Shown one piece after another: positions 1 through 6,159 of a DNA stretch of 64,000 nt (position 1 is the first letter of the stretch; every line of letters begins with the position of its first letter). The notes beneath the pieces were generated by a model that was given only the letters and a program-made list of their open reading frames with translations, made no database searches and had not been told where the DNA came from. Origin of the DNA: Prochlorococcus sp. AG-355-I20 (GTDB lineage: Bacteria; Cyanobacteriota; Cyanobacteriia; PCC-6307; Cyanobiaceae); the NCBI GenBank assembly GCA_003280895.1, contig QCDM01000001.1, positions 1 to 64,000 of the forward strand. The letters are read 5' to 3'. A program made the position numbers and the translations under genes.

Positions 1-14
1 GCCTGTAGGTAGAA

Positions 15-170
15 ATGCTTAATAAACTTATTGTTATTAATAGGCTAAATAAAAGTCAAATTCTTCAAATGGTTAATTTAGTTTCAATATCAAATGATAT
101 CAATGATTTAAATGATAATTTGAAATGGGAAAGTTCTAAATCATTTCATCAAAATATTTTAAATACATAA
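15..170 (+). CDS. small hypothetical protein (51 aa)
   Basis: An ATG-initiated frame of 51 codons ends in TAA at 168-170, with an in-frame TAG just upstream at 6-8, so it is closed on both sides. The product is polar and asparagine/serine rich with a heptad-like run of Ile, Leu and Val in the first half, which could form one amphipathic helix. There is no signal peptide or recognisable domain, and no clear Shine-Dalgarno sequence. I do not recognise it. It could be a genuine small protein or the tail of a decayed gene extending beyond the left edge. Confidence 0.3.
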   Translation: MLNKLIVINRLNKSQILQMVNLVSISNDINDLNDNLKWESSKSFHQNILNT

Positions 171-247
171 ACTAATTGTTTGAAAATTATTAATTATTGA
201 AATTTACAGAAGAGATACTTAACAGTCAATTGAATTAATTAAGAGTT

Positions 248-445
248 TTATAAATTATTTACATAAGCTATTGAAATAAATTTTTGATAGTAATTTTTCT
301 TATGAGAAACTTGCTCTTGATTACTGTAATTAAGTGTTGTTTTCTTATCCTTGCTAAATGATTTAATTAAAATTGTAGAAGTTATTATTATTATTATTAT
401 AATTAATAAATCTCCAACAGTAATCCCCCTCTCCTTTAGATTCAT
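248..445 (-). CDS. small single-pass membrane protein (65 aa)
   Basis: This frame encodes a charged N-terminus (MNLKERGITVGDLL), then an unusually pure isoleucine run at about residues 15-21 continuing into one predicted transmembrane helix, then a Lys/Asp-rich tail. The charge pattern suggests a single membrane-anchored peptide. The isoleucine run is encoded by a TTA/ATT trinucleotide tract (382-399). Function unknown. It sits alone among other small genes, with AT-rich spacers on either side. The ATG is preceded (in gene orientation) by only AT-rich DNA, so expression signals are not obvious. Confidence 0.5.
   Translation of the reverse strand: MNLKERGITVGDLLIIIIIIITSTILIKSFSKDKKTTLNYSNQEQVSHKKNYYQKFISIAYVNNL
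382..399. repeat. TTA trinucleotide microsatellite (6 units)
   Basis: Six consecutive TTA units on the plus strand lie inside the coding region of the small membrane protein at 248-445 and encode its isoleucine run. Changes in unit number would add or remove Ile residues without shifting the frame. Confidence 0.75.
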
Positions 446-607
446 GATAAAACATATATTTTGTTTAAATATAGCTCTTATTATTAAATAAACTAATATT
501 TTTTACAAACGTGCTAAAAACACATATGAAGAAAATATAAAAAGAATATAAAAATATTGAGAATATAATCTTTTAAGTCATATAAAAAAAATATATGAAT
601 TCTTTAT

Positions 608-781
608 ATGGAACTCAAAAAAAAAATTAGTAGTTCTAACACTCCTTATTTTTTCTCTAAAGAGATGATTATCACAAAAAAATCACTTAACGAAAATCAA
701 CTCAAATTTACTTATCAAAAACAGTTAATCTCAGATCTAGATAATAAACATAAGGAATGGTCAAAATCTATTAACAGTTAA
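608..781 (+). CDS. small hypothetical protein (57 aa)
   Basis: A closed frame of 57 codons runs from ATG at 608 to TAA at 779-781. The protein is lysine, serine and asparagine rich, strongly hydrophilic, and without a membrane segment or known motif. Its stop codon lies only three bases from the stop of the convergent gene at 785-937. This tight tail-to-tail packing is typical of real genes in these compact genomes. I do not recognise a family. Confidence 0.4.
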   Translation: MELKKKISSSNTPYFFSKEMIITKKSLNENQLKFTYQKQLISDLDNKHKEWSKSINS

Positions 782-784
782 ATT

Positions 785-937
785 TTAAAAGCTTTCGTTG
801 ATTATATTTAAAAGTTTATTTCTTTTGATTGTATTTTTTTCTTCCCAATTAAGTGTTACTTCATCATTAATGATAGGTTTTGCTTCATAAGCTAGATACC
901 AAAGAATAAATCCGACAGGAAACAATAAAATATGCAT
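785..937 (-). CDS. small membrane-anchored protein (50 aa)
   Basis: A minus-strand frame of 50 codons starts at ATG (complement of 935-937) and ends at TAA (complement of 785-787). It begins with a hydrophobic segment (MHILLFPVGFILWYLAYEA), which should be one transmembrane helix, followed by an acidic then basic tail with the stretch NDEVTLNWEEKN. The sequence looks like a real short membrane peptide rather than chance translation. The gene is divergent from the RHH gene at 1012, so the 74-bp gap between them, which holds two palindromes and a TATAAT box, may control both. Function unknown. Confidence 0.55.
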   Translation of the reverse strand: MHILLFPVGFILWYLAYEAKPIINDEVTLNWEEKNTIKRNKLLNIINESF

Positions 938-965
938 AGAAAATTGGTTGACTTAAATCAAATAT

Positions 966-998
966 AGTGCAACACTTATAATGTGCAAGTGTGACACT
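966..998 (+). promoter_or_regulatory. paired operator palindromes around a -10 box
   Basis: Two 11-bp elements, AGTGCAACACT (966-976) and AGTGTGACACT (988-998), are both palindromic around a central base in at least the outer four pairs. Their centres are exactly 22 bp apart, about two helical turns. A perfect TATAAT (977-982) lies between them. TTGACT at 948-953 is too far upstream to be a standard -35. The layout is that of an autoregulatory operator for the RHH protein encoded immediately downstream. The function is inferred; the geometry is read directly. Confidence 0.6.
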
Positions 999-1011
999 AA
1001 TTTTTTTAATT

Positions 1012-1377
1012 ATGCCCTCTCCGAGGAAAAGAATTGGTTTTTTGCCAAGTGAAGAAGTACATGAAATTATTGAAAAATTGTGCACAGCTAATGAGTTTAG
1101 TCAGTCAAAAGTCACAGGTTTGTTGGTTGAGGAAGCGTTGAGGTCTCGAGGTATGTTAAATATATCTTGTGGTCAAAATCAAGATGATAAAGTGAATTTT
1201 ATAAACTTTTCTTTTGATCACGAAACATTTCCTGAAAATAATAAATCTCCACTTGATGTGGACGAATATGCAGTTAATAAAAAAGTATTATCTGATGATA
1301 TTAAAATGATGCATGAATTTATTGAGTTTAAGTATTTTAAGAAAGTTATGAAGCGAAATAACAACATTATTGAATAA
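1012..1377 (+). CDS. ribbon-helix-helix DNA-binding protein
   Basis: The chosen start is the ATG at 1012, giving 121 residues. An in-frame GTG at 991 lies inside the operator-like palindrome and would add only an improbable hydrophobic heptapeptide. Residues about 4-45 fit an RHH (MetJ/Arc/CopG-type) fold: a short basic strand (RKRIGFLP), a helix from EEVHEII to KLC, a turn, then a second helix (SQSKVTGLLVEEALRSRG). The remaining 75 residues are polar and unassigned. RHH proteins bind DNA as dimers to short palindromes in tandem. The gene is bracketed by such palindromes at 966-976, 988-998 and 1380-1390, so autoregulation is the natural reading. Target genes other than itself and its divergent neighbour are unknown. 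Confidence 0.7.
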   Translation: MPSPRKRIGFLPSEEVHEIIEKLCTANEFSQSKVTGLLVEEALRSRGMLNISCGQNQDDKVNFINFSFDHETFPENNKSPLDVDEYAVNKKVLSDDIKMMHEFIEFKYFKKVMKRNNNIIE

Positions 1378-1379
1378 AT

Positions 1380-1390
1380 AGTGTCACACT
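1380..1390. promoter_or_regulatory. third copy of the operator palindrome
   Basis: AGTGTCACACT is the exact reverse complement of the upstream element AGTGTGACACT (988-998). Both are followed by TAAT or TAATAAT on the plus strand. It lies two bases after the RHH stop codon, so the gene is enclosed by the motif. Confidence 0.5.
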
Positions 1391-1500
1391 AATAATGTTT
1401 ATATGAGAATGATGCTTTTCAATGGAATTTAGAAATTAAGTAAAGATAAATATTTTTGAATATTTCTAATCAACTTCTTAAAAAGGGGCCCAAAATATAT

Positions 1501-1570
1501 TGAATCTTTAAAAATTCAGCGGACTAAATCCTCGTGGAGATATGAACCTTAGCCCGCTTTAAAAAAATAG
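1501..1570 (+). ncRNA. candidate structured RNA or leader element
   Basis: This is a GC-richer island in AT-rich DNA. AGCGGACTAA (1518-1527) pairs with TTAGCCCGCT (1549-1558) over ten positions with a single A-C mismatch. The 21-nt loop contains a smaller hairpin, CTC-GTG-GAG. A weak hairpin (TGAAT/ATTCA, 1501-1518) precedes it, and an A-rich stretch, not a T-run, follows. It is therefore a poor plus-strand intrinsic terminator, though the complement ends against a T-rich tract only on its other flank. It could be a small RNA or a 5' leader for the genes from 1649. No known family was recognised. Confidence 0.3.
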
Positions 1571-1648
1571 CAATAAAAAAATATAAATACAATAAGCATG
1601 TAAATTTACTTTTGATTTAAAATTGGAATATAAAAAATCTTAATATGT

Positions 1649-1801
1649 ATGGCAGTAAGTGAATTAAATTAAGATACACACGATCAAATATGTGCTCTTC
1701 TTGAAAATCTTCAGCAAATAGAGAAACTTAAAAATAAAGATATACGAATTTTGCTTGATAAGGTAGTTAGAAAATATGGAGGAAAAGTAGTAAATAAATG
1801 A
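1649..1801 (+). pseudogene. small gene interrupted by an in-frame TAA
   Basis: From ATG at 1649 the frame reads seven codons (MAVSELN), meets TAA at 1670-1672, and then stays open to TGA at 1799-1801. The second part looks protein-like: a helical, Leu/Lys/Glu-rich stretch ending RKYGGKVVNK. Its TGA overlaps the ATG of the next gene as ATGA, the usual sign of translational coupling. No ATG, GTG or TTG lies early after the stop, so the 42-residue remainder should not be made unless a rare start or readthrough is used. I infer a roughly 50-residue gene inactivated by one nonsense change. An alternative is that the downstream part alone is expressed from a non-canonical start. Confidence 0.45.
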
Positions 1802-2187
1802 AACGCCTATTAATACCACTATTAGTTTTGCTTACTTTACCAAATGTTGTACATAGCTCCCACTCAAATAATCAGAGAGAACTTATAGTCACTTCAGAAA
1901 GCACTAGGGAATCAATCGAGTTGGCAAAATACCTTAAAAATAATGGTGTAGTTAAATATTCAGCATATTGGTGTCCTAATTGCCTTAATCAAAGTGAATT
2001 ATTTGGTAAGCAAGCTTATAGAGAACTTAATGTAGTGGAATGTGCAAGAGATGGCATAAACAGTCAAACTCAATATTGCATTGATAAAAAAATTAAAGGG
2101 TTTCCTACATGGGAAATAAATGGAAAACTTATTTTAGGTGTACTTTCACTAAAAGAGTTATCAAAGTTGACTGGATTTAAGAATTAA
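1798..2187 (+). CDS. exported thioredoxin-like protein (VKOR-partner type)
   Basis: The 129-residue product has a signal peptide-like N-terminus (MKRLLIPLLVLLTLPNVVHS) followed by a small thioredoxin fold. The CxxC site is W58-C59-P60-N61-C62, and the cis-proline motif GFPTW is near residue 103. Two further cysteines (C82, C94) lie between them. This is the pattern of the thioredoxin domain fused to vitamin K epoxide reductase (VKOR) in cyanobacteria, which passes oxidising equivalents to periplasmic or lumenal proteins. Here the domain stands alone with its own export signal and no VKOR membrane domain nearby. It probably works as a disulfide oxidase or isomerase outside the cytoplasm. The start overlaps the stop of the interrupted gene upstream. 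Confidence 0.7.
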   Translation: MKRLLIPLLVLLTLPNVVHSSHSNNQRELIVTSESTRESIELAKYLKNNGVVKYSAYWCPNCLNQSELFGKQAYRELNVVECARDGINSQTQYCIDKKIKGFPTWEINGKLILGVLSLKELSKLTGFKN

Positions 2188-2231
2188 GGAAAATTTAATA
2201 TGATTTATGGCTAGATATTAAAGGTTATATC

Positions 2232-2330
2232 TTAAGTACTTTTCATAGATCCTCCATCTGGATAGTTAATTACTTTTTTTGATATTAATCCAATACTTAC
2301 AGCAAGTATTGCAATACCAAATAAAGCTCT
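2232..2330 (-). pseudogene. relic of a small membrane protein
   Basis: On the minus strand an open stretch of 32 codons, bounded upstream by TAA and downstream by TAA at 2232-2234, encodes a hydrophobic segment (LFGIAILAVSIGLISKK) followed by a polar tail (VINYPDGGSMKST). It has no start codon except one four codons from the end, and the upstream DNA in frame is closed. The composition resembles the C-terminus of a one- or two-helix membrane protein. I infer a decayed gene fragment. The rest of 2188-2584 holds only AT-rich DNA with no other open frame I would defend. Confidence 0.3.
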
Positions 2331-2584
2331 TTATTTTTGCTAGAGATGAGATACTTTTATGAGTATTTATAATTTTAGAGTAATAGGAATATTAAATTAT
2401 AACGTTGATTTTTTTGTTTAAAAAAAAATAACAAGTAATCCTAAATCTATAATTATTTAAAGTAAGTTTTAGATGTTGGATATCTTGTAAATCCATAATC
2501 AATAAATGCTTATATCTTTTTTTTTCAGTATTTTTATTCTATTTGACAGTCTTTTTATAATTGAAATGGGCCTTTTATGTTTTT

Positions 2585-2716
2585 ATGAAAAATAAAGAAT
2601 TTAATGTGACTCAAGGAATGGCTTTATTACTTTTGAAGCCATTAAATTTACCCGCTAACTACGTCCTAAATCTCATAATTTATATAACTAATCCTAGAAA
2701 CAATATTGGATACTAA
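2585..2716 (+). CDS. small hypothetical protein (43 aa)
   Basis: A 43-codon frame runs from ATG at 2585 to TAA at 2714-2716, overlapping the last four bases of the convergent DUF1651 gene. The middle contains a leucine-rich stretch (GMALLLLKPLNLP) and a second hydrophobic patch. No domain or signal peptide is evident and no ribosome binding site stands out. It may be a real short peptide or chance. Confidence 0.25.
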   Translation: MKNKEFNVTQGMALLLLKPLNLPANYVLNLIIYITNPRNNIGY

Positions 2717-2964
2717 TAGTCTTCCCAAACTGGTTTGGTTCTCCTCCAACCTTGAGCAATTAACTTTCTCCATTCATCTCTAGCTTTATCAATTTTAAGT
2801 TCTTCTCTGGTTGTCATAAGAGGTGGTTCTTTTCCTAAAACACCAATAATTTTTCCAGAGTCAATGAACATATATTCAAAAAATTTATCTTTATTTTGAT
2901 TATTCTTTGAAAACCTTTTAACCCTTGAACGATTCGAATTTATAAGCCAAAAATTTTCTGTCAA
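2713..2964 (-). CDS. DUF1651 family protein
   Basis: The 83-residue product ends with the signature of DUF1651, a family I know from Prochlorococcus and marine Synechococcus: a helix with conserved RxEWRKLIAQGWRR followed by a short tail ending in W-E-D-Y. The N-terminal half contains a beta-rich part with the stretch FIDSGKIIGVLGKEPP. It is soluble with no membrane segment. Its function is unknown. Such genes occur in many copies, often in variable regions. It lies 11 bases downstream of clpS in the same direction and could be co-transcribed with it. Confidence 0.8.
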   Translation of the reverse strand: MTENFWLINSNRSRVKRFSKNNQNKDKFFEYMFIDSGKIIGVLGKEPPLMTTREELKIDKARDEWRKLIAQGWRRTKPVWEDY

Positions 2965-2975
2965 TCTTACTAATT

Positions 2976-3263
2976 TTATGTTTTCTCAATTGGAGCCATT
3001 GTTAATCCTTTGCTGAATAGTTGCTCATGATATAACTCAGCCTCTTCAAGATTACCTTTCCACACCTCTGCAGATCCTGTCTTGTCAACTTTGATGGTTA
3101 GATCCCATGCCCTTTGTTCACTCATGCTTGGGATTATTGTTAGAAGACAATTTGCGACATGCTGAAAAGTATTAAAATTGTCATCAAGAACTATAACTCT
3201 TGCTTCTGGATATTTTGCTTTAGATTTTTTTGGATCTAAGACTGTGCCGAGTGAATTAAACAT
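2976..3263 (-). CDS. clpS: ATP-dependent Clp protease adaptor ClpS
   Basis: The 95-residue protein has the ClpS core: a short variable N-terminus, the strand-turn VIVLDDNFNTFQHV with the conserved D-D-x-x-x-T motif that contacts N-degrons, a central helix, and the C-terminal part ending in GLTMAPIEK. ClpS binds proteins with bulky hydrophobic N-terminal residues and hands them to a ClpC/ClpA unfoldase with ClpP in the cytoplasm. Length is normal for the family. Cyanobacteria often carry two ClpS paralogues; which one this is cannot be decided here. DUF1651 follows. Confidence 0.9.
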   Translation of the reverse strand: MFNSLGTVLDPKKSKAKYPEARVIVLDDNFNTFQHVANCLLTIIPSMSEQRAWDLTIKVDKTGSAEVWKGNLEEAELYHEQLFSKGLTMAPIEKT

Positions 3264-3330
3264 TATTGTCTTTAATAGTTTAATTAAATTAAGATTTTAA
3301 CTATGTTCTTCAATTGAAAAATATTGAAAA

Positions 3331-3404
<74 letters not shown>

Positions 3405-3433
3405 ATGAGAATATTGTAAGGCATTGGTTGTAC

Positions 3434-3916
3434 TTAATTACCATTTTGAAAATTTATTTGTTTGTGGGCCTCATATATAGCAATTCCACATGCTACTGAA
3501 AGATTTAGACTTCTAACACCTTTTTGATCGTTGTTACCAGTATGTATATTCGGCATAAATATTGATAGTAAAAAGTCGCTTTTATCAATAATGGAATCGG
3601 GTAATCCTGAATCTTCTCTCCCAAATAGCAAAATATCATCGTGCTTAAATTTAAAATCCTTCAAATATAATCCATTTTTTTTACTAAAAGAAATTATTCT
3701 TTTTGTTGATTTTGACGCTAAAAACTTTCTAAAATTCTCATACTGATTAACAGTAACTAGAGGCCAATAGTCTAATCCTGCTCTTTTTAAATATTTATCT
3801 TCTAGCTTAAAACCCAAGGGCTCTATAAGATTTAAAGGTATATTAAATGCAGCACATGATCTGGCAATATTACCAGTATTTTGTGGGATTCTTGGTTCAA
3901 AAAGAGCGACTTCCAA
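3434..3916 (-). CDS. trmL: tRNA (cytidine34/uridine34-2'-O)-methyltransferase TrmL
   Basis: At 160 residues this is a minimal SpoU/TrmD (SPOUT) methyltransferase. The three family motifs are visible: NTGNIARSCAAF near residue 13, LLFGREDSGLP near residue 95, and NLSVACGIAIYE near residue 138, which form the knotted AdoMet site. The family methylates the wobble-base ribose of tRNA-Leu isoacceptors. The gene begins two bases after cobU ends, so the two share a transcript, although no functional link is evident. Confidence 0.88.
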   Translation of the reverse strand: MEVALFEPRIPQNTGNIARSCAAFNIPLNLIEPLGFKLEDKYLKRAGLDYWPLVTVNQYENFRKFLASKSTKRIISFSKKNGLYLKDFKFKHDDILLFGREDSGLPDSIIDKSDFLLSIFMPNIHTGNNDQKGVRSLNLSVACGIAIYEAHKQINFQNGN

Positions 3917-3918
3917 TT

Positions 3919-4479
3919 TTAAGTAGGTATTTCAATACTTATTTCATCTATTTTGATTGCTCTGCCGTTTATGGCTAGCCAATTATCTTTTGATATTTTG
4001 GTTATTCTCTTTTGGAGTTCGCCGATTCTTTCAATATATGTATTACCTATTTTATATTCAGAGACCAAACTCCAACCAACTTGTTCTCCAACAATAATTG
4101 TTATGCTTTTTCTTTTCATCAAGAGATTCGTAAGTGAATTCATTTTTGTTGACCATTCATTTTGTTCCTTGCCAATACTTTTCATAACGAATCCGCCTAT
4201 AGAATCTATTAATAATGGACCATCTTCTTTCCTTAATGTATTTAATAGATCTGTCGTTTCTATTAATTTCCAATCTTTTGGCCTTCTTTTTCGATGTAAG
4301 TTAATTTTATCTTGCCATTCTTTATCATCCAAATTGTTTTCAGATAAGGCAACATATGATAATTTTTTTACCTCCTTTGCAAGATGCTCAGCGAATTCAC
4401 TTTTACCACTCTTTGTCCCCCCTGTAATAAAAACTATATAAGATGAATATTTACTAATACTTAAATCCTTGGCATTCAT
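3919..4479 (-). CDS. cobU: adenosylcobinamide kinase / guanylyltransferase
   Basis: The 186-residue protein has the CobU/CobP layout: a P-loop G20-G-T-K-S-G-K-S27 at the N-terminus, the conserved Arg-rich HRKRRPxxW segment, a Walker-B-like LLIDSIGG strand, and a C-terminal NTYIERIGELQKRI. It phosphorylates adenosylcobinamide and then adds GMP in late cobalamin (here probably pseudocobalamin) assembly in the cytoplasm. It belongs functionally with cobN (20406) and with the corrinoid user metH (15833). The first 12 residues are variable, so the start could be slightly later, but no closer ATG precedes the P-loop. Confidence 0.88.
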   Translation of the reverse strand: MNAKDLSISKYSSYIVFITGGTKSGKSEFAEHLAKEVKKLSYVALSENNLDDKEWQDKINLHRKRRPKDWKLIETTDLLNTLRKEDGPLLIDSIGGFVMKSIGKEQNEWSTKMNSLTNLLMKRKSITIIVGEQVGWSLVSEYKIGNTYIERIGELQKRITKISKDNWLAINGRAIKIDEISIEIPT

Positions 4480-4489
4480 AAATTCTCTA

Positions 4490-4801
4490 TTATTTAGAGA
4501 AATACCACCATGTTGCTAAAGGGATTATTGTGGCAGCAATTAACAAACCTATAACTATATAAGTAGCAGTTGAACTTTCAGTATCTTTCGATCTCATTGT
4601 GTTAAAATTGGGATCCACTACAGGGTTGTCGATAGATGAGGGCTGACTTTTTTCGTAATTTATAACAGTCTTCTGTTGAGTAATTCCAAAATATTTATTT
4701 ATAGTACTAATTTCATTTGCGTATGTAGTCGAAGGAATAATAATAAAAATAAAACCAGTAAAGATAAGGGAAAGTATATATTTATTGATGTTTAGGTTCA
4801 T
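4490..4801 (-). CDS. exported single-pass membrane protein, unknown
   Basis: The 103-residue protein has a typical signal sequence (hydrophobic core LSLIFTGFIFIIIPS, then TTYANE with a likely cleavage after A28), a polar 45-residue middle, and a C-terminal transmembrane helix (TYIVIGLLIAATIIPLATWW). Mature protein would therefore be anchored by its C-terminus with the polar part outside the cytoplasm or in the thylakoid lumen. I do not recognise the family; it may be a conserved cyanobacterial protein. It precedes cobU by 10 bases on the same strand, and its promoter must lie in the 111-bp divergent gap at 4802-4912. Confidence 0.6.
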   Translation of the reverse strand: MNLNINKYILSLIFTGFIFIIIPSTTYANEISTINKYFGITQQKTVINYEKSQPSSIDNPVVDPNFNTMRSKDTESSTATYIVIGLLIAATIIPLATWWYFSK

Positions 4802-4912
4802 TTTGAGAGGTTTTGGTTAATTATATATTAAAAACCATATGTTTGAGTAATTTTAAATGTACTAAACAATATAATATTTGCATAATTTAATTAGAAATAA
4901 CATATTTAAAAT

Positions 4913-5539
4913 ATGGGATTCAATGGGAAATCATTAATATCAGTCGGTGTAATACTCTTTATTTTTCAGATAGCAAATTTCATTTCAATAGAAACAATCA
5001 CTCCTGAGCTTGAAAGAGCACAAGTGTTAGCTGCAATAGCTTCGTTAATTATTATTTTGATAGGTTTTTTATTTAAACAATTCCAACCCATAGCTGGTGA
5101 GAAAGCTGTTTTAAAAGGAGAAAATAAGTTTCTCTTAGATAGAAACATGCCGGATGAAGTTATTGATGAACTTGCATGGGGTTCTCAAGCAATATTAACT
5201 TCTACAGCAGCAGCAGCAATATTAATCCACAATGATGGCATTAATATATTGAGGAGGGGTATCACTTCAAGTAATGATTTTAAACCTGGGGAAACTTGTC
5301 TGAGATCTATAAAAGATATGAAATTAATATCACTAGCAAACACTAAATTTTATCCTGGAAAAGATGAATTTTTTAATTTTTGTGCCGAAATTCCATCTAT
5401 CTTAGTTGTACCTATTAATAGTAAGGCTTTTATATTGATTGGAGGCTGGAGTGCTAAGTGTTTTACAAAGTCTGATGAAAAATGGATTATTAACTGGTCC
5501 AAAAAAATTAATAATATTTTTTTAAAAAATAAAATTTAA
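4913..5539 (+). CDS. cytochrome b6f haem-c assembly factor (CCB2/CCB4 family)
   Basis: The 208-residue protein has two adjacent N-terminal transmembrane helices (about residues 9-26 and 36-53) followed by a soluble domain with the conserved segment EVIDELAWGSQAILTSTAAA. This matches the family called cofactor assembly of complex C subunit B. The plant homologues CCB2 and CCB4 are needed to attach haem c(n) to cytochrome b6 in the thylakoid membrane. It is transcribed alone, divergently from the cobU cluster and convergent with the lipoprotein gene at 5536, whose stop overlaps by four bases. Heterodimer formation with a second paralogue is known in plants; none is seen here. Confidence 0.78.
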   Translation: MGFNGKSLISVGVILFIFQIANFISIETITPELERAQVLAAIASLIIILIGFLFKQFQPIAGEKAVLKGENKFLLDRNMPDEVIDELAWGSQAILTSTAAAAILIHNDGINILRRGITSSNDFKPGETCLRSIKDMKLISLANTKFYPGKDEFFNFCAEIPSILVVPINSKAFILIGGWSAKCFTKSDEKWIINWSKKINNIFLKNKI

Positions 5540-6159
5540 AAATAAATTATTGATTTTACTCTTTTATCTTTTGCTTTAAAACTTACTGATTCAGTAGTTA
5601 GGTTATAGTAAGCATTTTCTGAATTTATTTCATATATATTTTCATTATTTTCGTCTTTTATTATATATTTTACTGGATTGAAAAATTCAATTATGTTATC
5701 TGAACCTAATATGGCTTTTCCTGAATTTAATATTATATTTTGATTTTCAAATCTTATATTACCCTCTAATAGATAATTAGTATTTTCTATATTCCAAATA
5801 AAGTTGTCAGCATATAAAAAATCACCATCTTTTTTAAGAGTTTTTAATTTAACATTCCCTTTCAATTTCAGGAGTTTATTGTTGTCTGATAATGTAGATT
5901 CTTCTGAGCTAATAATATATTTAGTTTCTTCTCCATTTAGAATATTAATAATAGGTTTTTTTAATTCGAATTCTAATTCAATATTGTCATAACTTGAATT
6001 TGGACTGGTAATAGAATATATTTTATCTCCACTTTTAGAGAAAATTGTCATATCTAAACTTTCTATTTTTTGTATTATTTTATTTTTATCAATTACATTT
6101 GGTGCGCAACCAAGTATAAATAATGGAAGGAAAGTTATTAATCTATAAATGTTGCTCAT
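5536..6159 (-). CDS. LptC-like lipoprotein
   Basis: The 207-residue protein begins with a signal peptide and lipobox (LPLFILG then C18), so the mature protein should be lipid-anchored. The rest is a repeated beta-strand pattern (EFELKKPIINILNG, LKLKGNVKLKTLKKDG, YLLEGNIRFENQNIIL), typical of the LptC/LptA jelly-roll that carries lipopolysaccharide across the periplasm. Length fits LptC. The start overlaps the end of metG by 17 bases, so it is translated from the metG message. Low sequence conservation in LptC proteins makes the assignment by pattern only. Confidence 0.7.
   Translation of the reverse strand: MSNIYRLITFLPLFILGCAPNVIDKNKIIQKIESLDMTIFSKSGDKIYSITSPNSSYDNIELEFELKKPIINILNGEETKYIISSEESTLSDNNKLLKLKGNVKLKTLKKDGDFLYADNFIWNIENTNYLLEGNIRFENQNIILNSGKAILGSDNIIEFFNPVKYIIKDENNENIYEINSENAYYNLTTESVSFKAKDKRVKSIIYF

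Noticed and set aside
885..1085. A 66-codon minus-strand frame across the RHH gene start
   Set aside because: It overlaps the RHH coding region and the operator palindromes on the opposite strand; the real minus-strand gene here is the shorter frame at 785-937.
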